Shown here: positions 20,561 through 30,456 of the stretch, in pieces
How the letters are laid out: each line of letters opens with the position of its first letter
How positions within the stretch are numbered: position 1 is the first letter of the stretch
From: Davidsoniella eucalypti
Taxonomy: Eukaryota; Ascomycota; Sordariomycetes; Microascales; Ceratocystidaceae
Reading direction: 5' to 3'
DNA: 64,000 nucleotides
Assembly (NCBI GenBank): GCA_004009845.1
Contig: RMBW01000199.1
Coordinates: 1 to 64,000, forward strand
Translations under genes and position numbers: made by a program
The notes under the pieces: generated by a model
Told to the model about the DNA's origin: nothing
Seen by the model: only the letters and a program-made list of their open reading frames with translations
Databases searched by the model: none

Positions 20561-21254
20561 AAAAATACTTAACAATCTTGACTTTTTGCGCAACAAAGAA
20601 CATCTGCTTGTTGAGACAAGCAGACGCACTTGCCTGGTTCAGGACAGTAAACACGACGGATCCGACCGTCTGTCCTGGGCGAGGTTTGCGTAGTATGCGC
20701 ACTCTCGGGAGGGCCTCGATGCCATTGCTGTCGTAGAATTCTTCAGCAAAGTTATCGATCTCTTCGAGACGCATCCCGTGCATCACAAGGCGTTGCCAGT
20801 TTTCAGGCTCGATGCAGTCCTTCCAGCCCAAAGGCCGGAGGCGTGCCATCCAGCTGTCCTTAGTTTTGAGGAGGCTGGCCTTCGCGGAGGTGCTGCTGCA
20901 TGTGATGCTGATGTTATTCTTCGAGGTCAGCCTCACCTCAATGGCCTTCATTTCTCCATTGCAGTTAACCAAGTCACGGATGTGCTTGGGGGAGGGAATC
21001 TTGCCACCACCGATAAGCAGAAGCTTGTTGGTGCTCTGTGTAGTCTGAACAGAGCTTGGTAGCTCGATCTCCTCGATGCGGCGTTTGTTTTTGTTGTTTT
21101 TGTTGATGGTGGTGTTGATTTCGTCGGTCATTTCGCTGTCGTCCATGTGTGTTGGTACGAGGCTGATTGATTCAGTGGGGGTGACCGTTGGGCTTTCGCC
21201 GTCTTTCGAGGCTTCAATCGCCCTTAATGCATCGCGCATGGCGTGCGCCATCAT
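20553..21254 (-). CDS. LINE ORF1 protein
   Basis: 233 codons from MMAHAMRDALRAIE. Acidic, Ser/Thr-rich N-terminus, then a basic patch NKNNKNKRR, then about 120 residues typical of fungal Tad1-clade ORF1 (RNA-binding, alpha/beta pattern with VMHGMRLEEI). The CCHC knuckles usual in this family are missing. It overlaps ORF2 by 8 bp. A nearly identical copy at 44957-45598 is cut short by a stop. Confidence 0.75.
   Translation of the reverse strand: MMAHAMRDALRAIEASKDGESPTVTPTESISLVPTHMDDSEMTDEINTTINKNNKNKRRIEEIELPSSVQTTQSTNKLLLIGGGKIPSPKHIRDLVNCNGEMKAIEVRLTSKNNISITCSSTSAKASLLKTKDSWMARLRPLGWKDCIEPENWQRLVMHGMRLEEIDNFAEEFYDSNGIEALPRVRILRKPRPGQTVGSVVFTVLNQASASACLNKQMFFVAQKVKIVKYFYD
20611..20616. other. 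Six-base segment inverted relative to LINE copy 2
   Basis: Here CTTG-TTGAGA-CAAG; the second LINE copy has CTTG-TCTCAA-CAAG at 44951-44964. The flanking CTTG/CAAG is an inverted repeat, so a hairpin-mediated flip explains the difference. This copy keeps ORF1 open. Confidence 0.8.
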
Positions 21255-22201
21255 GCAACTGGTATTAATAGATTCGTAGAGATGAGTTAAGTATTTTAAA
21301 CGTGTTTTGAGATGGATTCGAGCAAAATTGTATTAATTTTCGCTGATTTTTGGTCTTTTTTGAGTGCTGAGCTCTTGGTATTCTTACATAATTTATATAC
21401 GTCTTATTACATTTCCCTTGCAATGAAACATTCCTTTAGAACTACGTACATAACTTACTGTAAGTCCTTGATCATTGCTGATTATACTACTACCATTCTT
21501 CTTACTCATGACTATGTAGAACTTCTTCTAAACAAACTTGGTCTTTGCTCATGTGTTTTAGCGACGATATTAACTTGCATTATAAGTCGGGAATCATTCA
21601 GTGAACAATATATCCTGCAGATACTACAGAAAGTGATTGCTATGTAAGTTCAGTATTAAAATGCCAACTGTGCCAGTTGCTACCACTACACTTGTTGTTT
21701 TATCAATCATGTAAGCTCTAAATCCCAACCACCTAATGTCATGCTATTGTAATGGTATAAGTACCTAAAGTTGTTGATAATTTGAACTGCTGCCATGTTA
21801 GTCTTGTGGTTCTTCTTACAACTAAAGAACCTAACTGAAATACATATCAAGTTAGTGTCTGTCGCTATTGTGCTATAATTCCCAGTAATATCCATTAAAT
21901 CTACTTGTTATATTATCTTGTTTGGCTAACTATCCTTTTCAAATTTGTTGACTATCTTTCTATATTGTACCTAGATACTTGCTTTATATTGTAGAACTCC
22001 CAAGAAATATTTAGTATTCTACGAGTGAATTTCTGCATGCAATCAACTTGATTTTTAATTTAAATCTTTTAGGTTATATTTTAAATCTTTTTTTAAAAAA
22101 AAAATCAGTAATCTTACGGAGCTATATAGCTATAAACATGTTATTTATAGACCTTATTTCTAAATCTGTCGACACTAATTCAACCCTGTAGCGTTTATTT
22201 T

Positions 22202-22255
22202 TTATTTATTTTTAATTCATTTATCTTATGGAGCTATAGAGCTATGAAGATTGTA
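22202..22255 (-). mobile_element. LINE-tail mini-insertion, duplication GTAGCGTTT
   Basis: The minus-strand hairpin segment plus an A-rich tail (here interrupted by T) lies between two copies of GTAGCGTTT (about 22188-22196 and 22252-22260). Unit U1 has the empty site at about 664-680. The matching insertion in U4 (46629-46697) keeps an unbroken T-run. Confidence 0.8.
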
Positions 22256-22675
22256 GCGTTTCTTAAAACCTACTAATGTCCTCTTCTGGAATGCTTGCAG
22301 CCTATTTAATTTTTGTTTCAGCCTATTTCTACCTTCTAACATTACCTGAAGCCTTAAAAATTACTTACACTCTTACAAACTCAAACTATCCACCTTTGCC
22401 TTCACTTACGATATTGTCTATATTTATATCTATCATTATTACAAATGATACCAAGCAGTTGTTGCCCTGTACTCCTGATAAAAAGTAGTCTATTCATATC
22501 ACATTACTCTTTTCGTTACCTTGATCAAAATCTCCCTTTAGATATTTTATGTTGTTCTATTGCCTTTTTTATTTCTAGAATTGACAAGAAACACTGGCAA
22601 GTATGCTTATCTTTACAGTATAGTTTAATTAGTTCCAAAAGACCGCATGATAGCCGCAAAAACAACTTCAATTTT

Positions 22676-22734
22676 CAACATCTTCATAGCTCTATAGCTC
22701 CATATATTAATGAAATAAATAAAAATTGAAAGAC
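22676..22734 (+). mobile_element. LINE-tail mini-insertion, duplication CTTCAATTTT
   Basis: Plus orientation: CAACATCTTCATAGCTCTAT, AGCTCC and an A-rich tail, between CTTCAATTTT at 22666-22675 and 22735-22744. Unit U1 at about 7500 lacks the insertion. Confidence 0.8.
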
Positions 22735-22954
22735 CTTCAATTTTAATTAACAGCCCTGCATTCATTGTTTTATGGTTAGTGAATTCTGTACTAACAGAAG
22801 AGCTTTGGCGCTTATTCTTTCACAAGCAAAATATATGACTTATGCCATTAATTGAATCATCAATTACCTATTTATTCAAGGCATCTATGTATTGTATAGA
22901 GAATTGTCTGTGTGTTATTTTTAAAATCAAGTCTTCAATCATTTTAAAATTCTT

Positions 22955-22990
22955 TTTTAATTCATTAATCTTATAGCTATGAAGATTCGT
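22955..22990 (-). mobile_element. LINE-tail mini-insertion, shortened
   Basis: TTTTTTAATTCATTAATCTT, then ATAGCTATGAAGATT, lacks part of the central repeat. The related position near 35600 has no such sequence. Flanking duplication is not clear. Confidence 0.5.
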
Positions 22991-23318
22991 CCTTGCACCT
23001 ATAACTTACCTTTGCTAGTGCGTATGGCCCTGTAAAATTATTTTATTACCATTCAAACCAAATATTATTACTGCTTCTGTTCTTTTAAAAGTGAAAAAAT
23101 CAGAAAAGGCAGGCTTATTTCCTAGAGCTAGTACCAATTTTTTCTGCTGACAAAAATATTACTCGTAAGCAAAATCCCAAAAAAAAACCCACTTTTCTAG
23201 ATGTATTTATCCAATCACATGTCCGGTTGAACTAAATACATGTCCATCGTAAGGAAGGGAGCCCTCGCCCTCTTTTGTATGTGTGTTTAGCTGTCAACAG
23301 CCGCCGAATAATACCTAG

Positions 23319-23775
23319 GGGGGGCGCGGAGTCGACGTTGTTGTTGCCCATCATGCTGTCGGTGTTGTTGATTGTCGTTTCTTCCGTATTTCCGATCGAC
23401 CCAGAGTTGCTCGGGATCCGTCTGTCCCCAGGTTGTAAGCTGTCGACCCCCTTCTCGGCTCGCGGTTCCGATGGCCGATCTTAACTGTGCACATACTGCC
23501 TCGTACGTGGGGCCTGGTTGATATAGTGCCAGGTTACATTCTGGTACGCCACGGCACGCTGCCAACACTTGGTTCCGTATGGCCGTATCCGTCTGGTACT
23601 CTGTACCCAATGCCTTCTGGATATTCTTTAGTCTGTCGCAAAGTTTTTGTAGACATTCCGCGCGGCTGGAGGTGGGATTCTCGGATACCATACGGATGTA
23701 TGTAGTCTCTCGCCATTCCGACAGGTAATGCTGGTAGGTTTCATCGGTTTCAAAGTGACCTTTGATCATCGTTAC
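23319..23775 (-). pseudogene. Retrotransposon Gag-like fragment
   Basis: A minus frame with RNQVLAACRGVPECNLALYQ, then a Tyr/Asp-rich segment and WVDRKYGRND, resembling Gag-like proteins of fungal LTR retrotransposons with no zinc knuckle left. It is truncated at both ends: on the right by the LTR at 23776, on the left by the AT-unit end at 23318. The last residues of the long frame (RYYSAAVDS) come from the AT-unit tip. The element it came from is not otherwise in the window. Confidence 0.55.
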
Positions 23776-23953
23776 TGTCACGGGCTAAGGCCCAGTTGGT
23801 ATTTGTCTAGGTATTTACCTAGTCAGATAAACGGCTATAAATAGGGACCTATTCCCGCCGTATTCCAACAGATATTAGCCTTTCTCCTTCATCGGTATCA
23901 ATCGAAGTCCTTTCTACTAGATTGCTTGCCACTGCCTCACCTAGTTCGTGTCA
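23776..23953 (+). repeat. 5' LTR of Ty3 element A2, copy 1
   Basis: 178 bp, starting TGTCACGGGC and ending GTGTCA, with TATAAATAGGG. It is followed by the primer site TTTTGATACCGAT. Solo copies of the same LTR are at 31339 and 51069, and another 5' LTR at 57327. Confidence 0.9.
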
Positions 23954-24120
23954 TTTTGATACCGATCTACAGCTTTTACTTTTTATCTTTACTATCTAGT
24001 GCAGCGTCCATACCTCACTCAACCTTTTATCATATTTTCAGTGCAGCGTCCTCACCTCACTTGACACTTTATCCATAAATTAACGCGACGTTTCTTCCGC
24101 ACTTATCCAATTTCTGCACC

Positions 24121-25079
24121 ATGATGCACACTATCCTTCTCCATGTCTGGGAGATTGCCCTCGGCCTCTTTTACGGCCTCACCGATTCACTAGCCTTCCT
24201 CTTTTTAGGCCCTATCATCTTTATCTTCCTAGCGGACTCTACGCTACGCCTCATCCAGGCCTTCAAAGCCAAGCACGTCCCCACCCCCTTTCACTCGCAG
24301 AAACGCCTGTGGACTCGCTCCGGCTGGTGCTACCTCTCCCTCTTCAAGCGCTCCGAGCGTCCCCGCCTAGCCAAACTACTTGGCCCCTTCCCTGCTGGTC
24401 CTCTTATCTTGTCCCACGCTTCGCACTTCCACAGCCACCTTCACTGCATGACCTTCGCATCTGGCATCATTGGCCACATTGCACCCATGCCCACTAGGAT
24501 CCGGTCCACCCGAAGCGCACAGATCCTCACAGTCCGCGCCCTGACCAACCCCCACATACTAGGGTTTGGCTCGGACACCATCGATGACAACATGGACTCC
24601 TTCCTCCACCAGCCAGAGATAGGCCCCCAGCCTAGGCCCGCTCCCCTGCGCACCTCGATCTGCGGACGCCCACGCGCCAAGGTCTACTCCACCGAGGCAA
24701 CACGTACACTCGACTATCTCACACAGGTCTACCAAGGCAAACTCCAAGCAGCCTCCAGGGACCCGGTGGACTGGATCACCTTCAAGAAAGGCCGCTGGGC
24801 CTTCCAATTCCACGAGAACCTAAACATCGCGGAAATTCAGTTGATCGCCCTCCAAAACCTACTCAAGGAGAACGCCCCTGAACTCGGCCAACTGGACAAG
24901 CTCTATGAGCTCCTCAACGACATTGCCACAGACATCACCTCCTTCCTCACACCAAAGAAACCTGTCCAGCCACCGGTTGTCAAGGATGAATACGACGAGG
25001 AAGAAGAACTAGCGGCTCTCGCTGAAACCCTAGAACGTCATGGCCTCAAACTAGCCGCCCCTACCCGTAACGCTCCTAC
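24121..25079 (+). CDS. Gag of element A2, truncated
   Basis: Starts MMHTILLHVWEIALGLFYG with a hydrophobic N-terminus of about 40 residues, then GWCYLSLFKRSERPRLAKLL and HASHFHSHLHCM, as in other Gags here. An acidic stretch DEYDEEEELAALAE lies near its end. It stops at the inserted LTR; the last codons of the open frame (to 25092) are LTR sequence. It lacks capsid C-terminal part and zinc knuckles. Confidence 0.85.
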
Positions 25080-25258
25080 TGTCAGGGGCTAAGGCCCAGT
25101 TGGTATTTGGCTAAGTAAGATACTTAGCCAGATAAACGGTTATAAATAGGGACCTATTCCCGCCGTATTCCAACAGATATTAGCCTTTCTCCTTCATCGG
25201 TATCAATCGAAGTCTTTACTCTAGATTGCTTGCCATTGCCTCTTCCTAGTTCGTGTCA
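25080..25258 (+). repeat. 5' LTR of element A1 copy 2
   Basis: 179 bp, TGTCAGGGGC to GTGTCA. TATA box at 25140-25148. The self-complementary site ATCGGTATCAA is at 25196-25206, about 55 nt after the TATA box, which is a plausible transcription start for a fungal promoter. Confidence 0.93.
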
Positions 25259-25271
25259 TTTTGATACCGAT
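25259..25271 (+). promoter_or_regulatory. Primer binding site of element A1 (self-priming type)
   Basis: TTTTGATACCGAT directly follows the LTR. It is complementary over 11 nt to ATCGGTATCAA at 25196-25206. Tf1 of fission yeast uses exactly such an 11-nt pairing of its RNA 5' end. Confidence 0.7.
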
Positions 25272-25277
25272 CTACCA

Positions 25278-25420
25278 TCGTTCTCGTTCTTCGCACCCTA
25301 CTGTGCACCTTGTTCTCTCACGCTATTCGTGACCATCACTCTACTCGCACCCTACTGTGCACTCCATTCTCTCACGCTATTCGTGACCATCGTTCTCGCA
25401 CCCTACTGTGCCCTCACTTC
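25278..25420 (+). repeat. Leader tandem hairpin repeats of element A1
   Basis: Alternating GCACCCTACTGTGC and CACGCTATTCGTG hairpin motifs: three of the first and two of the second in about 140 bp. The open frame that runs through them (from 25310) is not part of gag. Confidence 0.7.
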
Positions 25421-25459
25421 GCTATCTCACTGACTAAACGCGTCCACCTTACTTGCACC

Positions 25460-27445
25460 ATGTTGCAACTTTTCCTCCTTCACCTCTGGGCTGCCATCCT
25501 TGGAGCCCACCACGGCACCGCCGAAGGTCTCGCCCTCGCATTCCTCGCAATTGCCTTCACCCACTTCATGCTAGACATCACGCGCCGCTTCTTGCTGGCC
25601 TTCAAGCCGCGCCATGTCGTCACCCCCTTTCTCCACCAGAGACGCCTCTGGAAACACCAGGGCTGGTGCTATTTAGCCCTGTTCAAACGCTCTGAGCGAC
25701 CCCGTCTGGCCAAACTACTTGGCCCCTTTCCCGCAGGCCCTGCCATCCTCGCACACGCTGCCCACTTTCATGACCACCTGCACTGTTTGTCCATCTCCAC
25801 GGATATAATCGGCCACATTGTGCCCGGTCAAAGCAGCCTCAGGTCCCCGCGCAGCGCCCAGATTCTTCTGTCACGATTTCTTAGCAACCCTCACATCCTC
25901 GGCTTCGGCGCTTCCTCCAGCAAAGACATCCCCATACGCACCAAGGAGAACACCCCTAAAGTCAAAATCGAAGCCCCTCGTCGCTCTCTAAGCGGTCACC
26001 CCCTGCCAGGCGCATACTCCGACGATACAGCAGACGTCTTCGAAGTTCTGTCCGCCAAATACCAAGCTGCCCTCGATAAAGCCCAACTGGATCCAACCGA
26101 ATGGATATCACCCACTGCGCCAAGATGGGACTTCCAGTTCCACCACAACTTCAAAGTCGCAGAGATCCAGATGGCCGCACTCCAGGGCATGGCAGAACGC
26201 TCAGCCCCCGAATTCAAGGACCCTGTACGCACTGCTGAAGTACTGGACAACCTAGGCCGAGACATCCTCGAGCTCCTCGGTGGCAAATACGAAGACCCAG
26301 CCAACGACAACTTAGTAGACCTCAACCAGCTCGACGACTTAGAGGACAGACTCAAACCTCTCAACCTACGTCTCGCCCCTATCCGCGAACACGCCCCCAC
26401 GCCTCCAGAAAAAAGGCTCACAACAACACCAGCATTCCCTCCTACAGCTCACGGGATCGCCTTACTACCCCCTCGCGACGACCAGCTTGCCCGCCGCAAA
26501 GATGTTATCGACGCAGTCCGCAAGTTCGACGGCACCTTCGATTACGCCACCTGGAAGATGGAGCTTAACGAGAAATTTCTCGTGGACTCTTACCGCTTCT
26601 ACTCAACCAGAGACCAGCTGGCGTACACGATGAACGCCCTGTCGACGGAGATCAAGGAACAAGTTCGCACCAAGTACCTCGAATGCCTCCCCATGAACAC
26701 CGGCTTCCAGGCCTTCCTCTCTTACCTTGACTCGCGATACGACGACCCCGACCGAGCGAGACTTGCCAACCGCGAATTGCTGAAGCTCAAGCAAGGCCCT
26801 ACCGAGACATTCGAATCCTTTACCAACCGTCTCTGCTCCCTGCGCGACAAAGCCCATTTCTACGACCATAACACCCTCCTCTCCGTCCTCCAAGAAGGCC
26901 TCCACCTGGACATGCAAGTGCACTTAGCCAACATGTTCCATATCAGACCACTAGACGAAATGATCTCACAGATGCGCCCAGTCGCCCGCATCAAGGAAAG
27001 CGCCCTCGCCAAAGCCAAGGCCATAAACTCCAACCACTGGCGTTCAAACCCCTCGCCGACACCATCTCGTACGCCCGCGCCCAAATCACAAACCTCCTCA
27101 ACCGACAGGCCCTGCTATCACTGCCGCCAAACAGGCCACTACGCCTCCATGTGCCCTCTCACGCCCTGCCAGTACTGCAGCAGCCAAGCACATCCCTCAG
27201 GCACATGTCCTACGGCCGTATCCTGCTCTGCCTGCCAACGCAAGGGTCACACCGCTACTAACTGCCGTTCCAAGTCTCGCGCCTCTCGCCCTTCGGTCAA
27301 GGCCAACGCCGTCAGCACGACCCCTAGCTTCTCCCTGGATGACGTCCGCGCTCTTATTAGCGAGCAAATGTCAACCTCACAGCCACGCGCCCAGGGAGCC
27401 ACTACCACTAACGTGACGGATACAGGAGATCTCATGGATTTTTAG
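25460..27445 (+). CDS. Gag of Ty3 element A1, copy 2 (intact)
   Basis: 661 codons from ATG 25460 (MLQLFLLHLWAAILG), chosen because all four Gags start with a short residue run followed by a hydrophobic segment; upstream in-frame ATGs lie in leader repeats. Order: hydrophobic N-terminus (1-45), GWCYLALFKR (about 63-72), His-rich HFHDHLHC, a linker, a capsid-like region with FDGTFDYATWKMELNEKFL and YLDSRYDDPDRARLA, and three CCHC zinc knuckles (about 555-605). It ends DLMDF in the frameshift-like signal. Confidence 0.92.
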   Translation: MLQLFLLHLWAAILGAHHGTAEGLALAFLAIAFTHFMLDITRRFLLAFKPRHVVTPFLHQRRLWKHQGWCYLALFKRSERPRLAKLLGPFPAGPAILAHAAHFHDHLHCLSISTDIIGHIVPGQSSLRSPRSAQILLSRFLSNPHILGFGASSSKDIPIRTKENTPKVKIEAPRRSLSGHPLPGAYSDDTADVFEVLSAKYQAALDKAQLDPTEWISPTAPRWDFQFHHNFKVAEIQMAALQGMAERSAPEFKDPVRTAEVLDNLGRDILELLGGKYEDPANDNLVDLNQLDDLEDRLKPLNLRLAPIREHAPTPPEKRLTTTPAFPPTAHGIALLPPRDDQLARRKDVIDAVRKFDGTFDYATWKMELNEKFLVDSYRFYSTRDQLAYTMNALSTEIKEQVRTKYLECLPMNTGFQAFLSYLDSRYDDPDRARLANRELLKLKQGPTETFESFTNRLCSLRDKAHFYDHNTLLSVLQEGLHLDMQVHLANMFHIRPLDEMISQMRPVARIKESALAKAKAINSNHWRSNPSPTPSRTPAPKSQTSSTDRPCYHCRQTGHYASMCPLTPCQYCSSQAHPSGTCPTAVSCSACQRKGHTATNCRSKSRASRPSVKANAVSTTPSFSLDDVRALISEQMSTSQPRAQGATTTNVTDTGDLMDF

Positions 27446-27471
27446 ACAGTCGGGATAAATCGCGCCCCGAC
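27437..27471 (+). promoter_or_regulatory. Probable -1 frameshift signal, A1 copy 2
   Basis: GATTTTTAG (27437-27445), three bases, then stem GTCGGG (27449-27454) / CCCGAC (27466-27471) with loop ATAAATCGCGC. The -1 frame is open from before the stop through to pol, giving a transframe peptide GFLDSRDKSRP. Simple readthrough would meet a TAA 12 codons later and cannot reach pol. Confidence 0.65.
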
Positions 27472-27510
27472 CAGGGGGGATTAATTGGTGACCAGATAGT
27501 TGAAACTGAG

Positions 27511-30317
27511 ATGGGGGCTTTAGGAAATTACTTAGACGTAAGTTTAGGAAGTTATTCTACGAAAGCCCTCGTCGACAGCGGATGCCTCACCGTCGCCGTC
27601 ATTCCCCCGCGTCTCCTCCACCTTGCTACCCTCACACACCCTATCTCCGAACGGGTCATCGTCCAAGTCACTACACTGGACAACCCCCCACTCATCGACA
27701 CCATCGCCGAACTCCCCCTGACCATCAACGGCCACACGGAAACCATTTGGGCCTACGTGGTTCCCGGCCAGTCCGAAGACATAATTCTAGGACAAAGATG
27801 GTTAGTTAACAACGACGTTCGGCTCAGGCCCAGGACTCAGGAAATTACAATCTTACCAGCAGAAGAGTTAACTGCTGAGGAATTCTACAAGCTCTGTGGA
27901 AGTGCGGATAACCCGCATATTTATAGAGCTTCGCTAGAGAATATCAAGATTGCACTCGCACACAAAGACAAGTCCCGTCCCCACTTGCCGGATTGGTTAG
28001 AACCTGTTGCCTCGGCTTTTGACCCCAAATTAGCCACTACGTTACCTCCGCATCGACCAGGGATAGACCTGGAAATCAAGTTGAAACCAGGCGCCACGGT
28101 ACCTACCCAATCACTCTACCCTGTCACGCGCGCGGAACTCCTAGTCCTACAAAAGACCCTAGAAGGTCTCAAGCAGTCTCAGTTCATAGGACCAGCCAAC
28201 TCCGAATATGGCTCGTCCGTACTGTTTGTCAATAAACCAGGAGGTGGTGTACGCTTTTGCATCGACTATCGTGGTGTTAATGATGCGTCTATCAAGGATA
28301 AGTACCCCCTACCACTTATGGGAGAAACCCTCCAACGCATCGCGAGCTCCGAATGGGTTTCAAAGGTCGACGTGATCTCCGCCTTCCACAGGATTCGCAT
28401 AGCCCCAGGCTCTGAACACATAACAGCTTTTAGAACACCCCTGGGTGCCTTCCAGTGGAACGTCGTCCCTTTCGGCTTAACCAACGCCCCTGCTGCCTTC
28501 CAGAGACGCATCAACGGAGTCCTCGACAAATGGCACGGTATCAGCTGCGACGCCTACATTGACGATGTGTGCATCTATTCTAAGGGCTCGCTCCAAGACC
28601 ATCGCAACCTCGTCCTGGAAATAGTCTCTGCCCTCGACAAGGCCGACCTCCAACTCGACATCAAGAAGTGCGAGTTCGCAGCCAAGGAGATCAAGTTCCT
28701 AGGCTTCCTAGTCGGCCCTGGTATCGGCATAAGGGCAGACCCCGAAAAGACTGAAGCCATTCGTAATTGGGAGCGCCCCTACACTCTAACCGAACTCCGC
28801 CGCTTTATTGGTTTCATAAACTTCTATAGGGACTTCGTCCCGCGCATATCCGACACCCTTGCGCCATTAACCAACCTAACTAAAAAGGACACCCCCTTTG
28901 TTTGGTCCCCTGCCTGCGACCAGGCCTTCCACAGCATCAAGGATGCCTTCATCTCTCCTCCTCTACTAGCCCCCTACGACCCTGACAGGGAAACAATCCT
29001 CTCCGCCGACTCCTCAGGCTATGCTCTAGGCGCTGAACTCACCCAGCGCGGCCCTGACGGACATCACCACCCCATTGCCTTCCTATCTAGGAAACTCACG
29101 CCAGCAGAATCTAACTATCCCATCCATGACAAGGAAATGCTGGCTATCTACTGGTCCATTCGTCAGTGGAGACACTTCCTGCTAGGTATACACTTCACGG
29201 TCTTCACTGACCATCGCAACCTGGAGTTCTTCAGGACCAAAAGGTCCTTAGCAGAAAGGCAGCGCCGCTGGGGATACGAACTGTCGGACTTTTCCTTTGA
29301 GCTTAAACACCGTCCTGGAACAGACCAAGTGATCCCCGACGCACTATCGCGCAGGGACCAGGACATGCCCAAGGATGCCAATGACGACAGGCTCATGAGT
29401 AGAGTACACCAACTCCTCGCCCCCGCAACAGCAGGAGACAACCTAGTAGTTGTCAACGCCCTTTGGTCCAACATCCCGGACGTCGACATTCCCTCAGACG
29501 AAATAGCCACACAGTCCACTCTCCCCTCACCCTTCGGGGACGCCGACCTCACCTCACTATGGACACAAGCCCTGCAGACCAATAATAGATGGTGGCTTGC
29601 ACGATCCCTTGTCCTCGATGGCGCCAGATCATTCCCCTCAGCATGGGGCCTCCAATGGCAAATCAGCGAATGTTCCATCGACGACCGAGGCCTCCTACGC
29701 TGGCGTAACAGACTATGGATCCCTCGCTTTGAACCCCTCCGCACCAAGCTAATCCAGACTATCCACGACTCACACTTGTCTGGACACCCTGGCCGCGAAA
29801 TCACACGGGACCTAGTTTCACGGGAGTACTCCTGGCCAGGACTCACCAACGATGTACGCCAATTCGTAGCCAACTGCACTACATGCGGTAAAAGCAAGTA
29901 TTGGCGGGAACAGAAGCGCGGACTCTTGAAACCTCTTCCTGTTCCAGACCGCCACTGGACCGAGCTAGCCATGGACTTCATTGGCCCCTTACCACCTTCC
30001 AAGCACTGCACATTCATCCTCGGCGTCACGACAGACTCTCCAAGTCGCAGATCCTTATCCCCATGTCAGACACCTCCGCGAAAGCAACAGCTGACGCTCT
30101 TCACCCACGTATTCGCACACCACGGTTTTCCCTCAGCCATCGTGTCAGACCGCGGCCCCCAGTTCACATCACTATTCTGGGGAGAAGCATGCCGCCGTCT
30201 CAACATCAAACGTCGCCTCTCTACGGCCTTTCACCCTAAAACCGACGGTGCCCAGGAGCGAAGCAACCAGGAGATTGAAACTTCCTCAGGATCTTCTGTT
30301 CCTTCGCCCAGGAACTG
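27511..30317 (+). CDS. Pol of element A1 copy 2, interrupted by gap and small indels
   Basis: Same domain order as copy 1: protease VDSG, RT with YIDD, RNase H, integrase. In the integrase a one-base loss at about 30028 and a two-base loss near 30099 put about 23 residues in the wrong frame (DRLSKSQIL becomes TDSPSRRSL), and another lost base near 30282 shifts the frame again just before the gap. The cluster of small deletions next to the gap suggests poor consensus sequence. The chromodomain is missing. The open frame after the gap (to 30423) is not pol. Confidence 0.88.
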
Positions 30318-30378
30318 NNNNNNNNNNNNNNNNNNNNNNNNNNNNNNNNNNNNNNNNNNNNNNNNNNNNNNNNNNNNN
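30318..30378. other. Assembly gap (61 N)
   Basis: Run of N. Sequence on the two sides is unrelated, so the join may be a scaffold link and the true distance unknown. Confidence 0.99.
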
Positions 30379-30456
30379 GTAAGAGAGAATGGTAGAGAGA
30401 TGTTGTTATGGAATGATGTATGAAGAAGGGGAAATCAAAAGGTTCTCAGTGTAGAA

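Larger units (their letters stand above)
8464..21377 (-). mobile_element. Tad1-like LINE, copy 1, with nested insertions
   Basis: A non-LTR retrotransposon on the minus strand. Order from its 5' end: ORF1 (21254-20553), ORF2 with endonuclease (20560-19428), reverse transcriptase (11742-10157), RNase H (10156-9841, continuing 9210), C-terminal zinc motif (to 8615), 3' UTR, hairpin and poly(A) at 8464. It is flanked by GTATTCTTACAT at 8452-8463 and 21378-21389. The empty site in the 34-kb AT-unit (about 34780) confirms both boundaries. After removing the inserted Ty3 element and solo LTR the LINE is about 4.6 kb. It is dead as sequenced: an in-frame TAA at 19777-19775, a frameshift near 10230, and two insertions. 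Confidence 0.9.
21378..23318. repeat. AT-unit copy U2, right part
   Basis: AT-rich DNA that continues 8150-8463 across the LINE insertion. It matches 45735-47693 almost base for base and, less closely, 1-985 and 34800-36596. No gene is supported. It ends with a GC-richer tip CAACAGCCGCCGAATAATACC followed by TAGG at 23315-23318, the common right end of all AT-units. It carries several LINE-tail insertions. Confidence 0.8.
23776..25079 (+). mobile_element. Ty3 element A2, copy 1, 5' part only
   Basis: LTR, leader and the first 319 codons of gag, cut by the insertion of element A1 copy 2 at 25080. The rest would lie beyond the assembly gap. The leader has two to three repeats containing GTGCAGCGTCC and CCTCACTTGAC. 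Confidence 0.85.
25080..30317 (+). mobile_element. Ty3/chromovirus element A1, copy 2, 3' end lost in gap
   Basis: 5' LTR, leader, complete gag and most of pol. It is nearly identical to copy 1 except between about 27050 and 28150, where many mostly synonymous differences cluster. It inserted into gag of A2; the 5-bp sequence before it is CCTAC. The 3' LTR and second duplication would be in or beyond the gap at 30318. Confidence 0.92.

Noticed and set aside
23260..23318. Telomeric repeat at AT-unit ends (CCTAGGG)
   Set aside because: There is no TTAGGG tandem array anywhere in the window; CCTAGGG arises only where the following base is G.
25310..25459. Longer Gag start for A1 copy 2 at 25310
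   Set aside because: The extra residues are translated leader repeats and are not in the frame of the other Gags.
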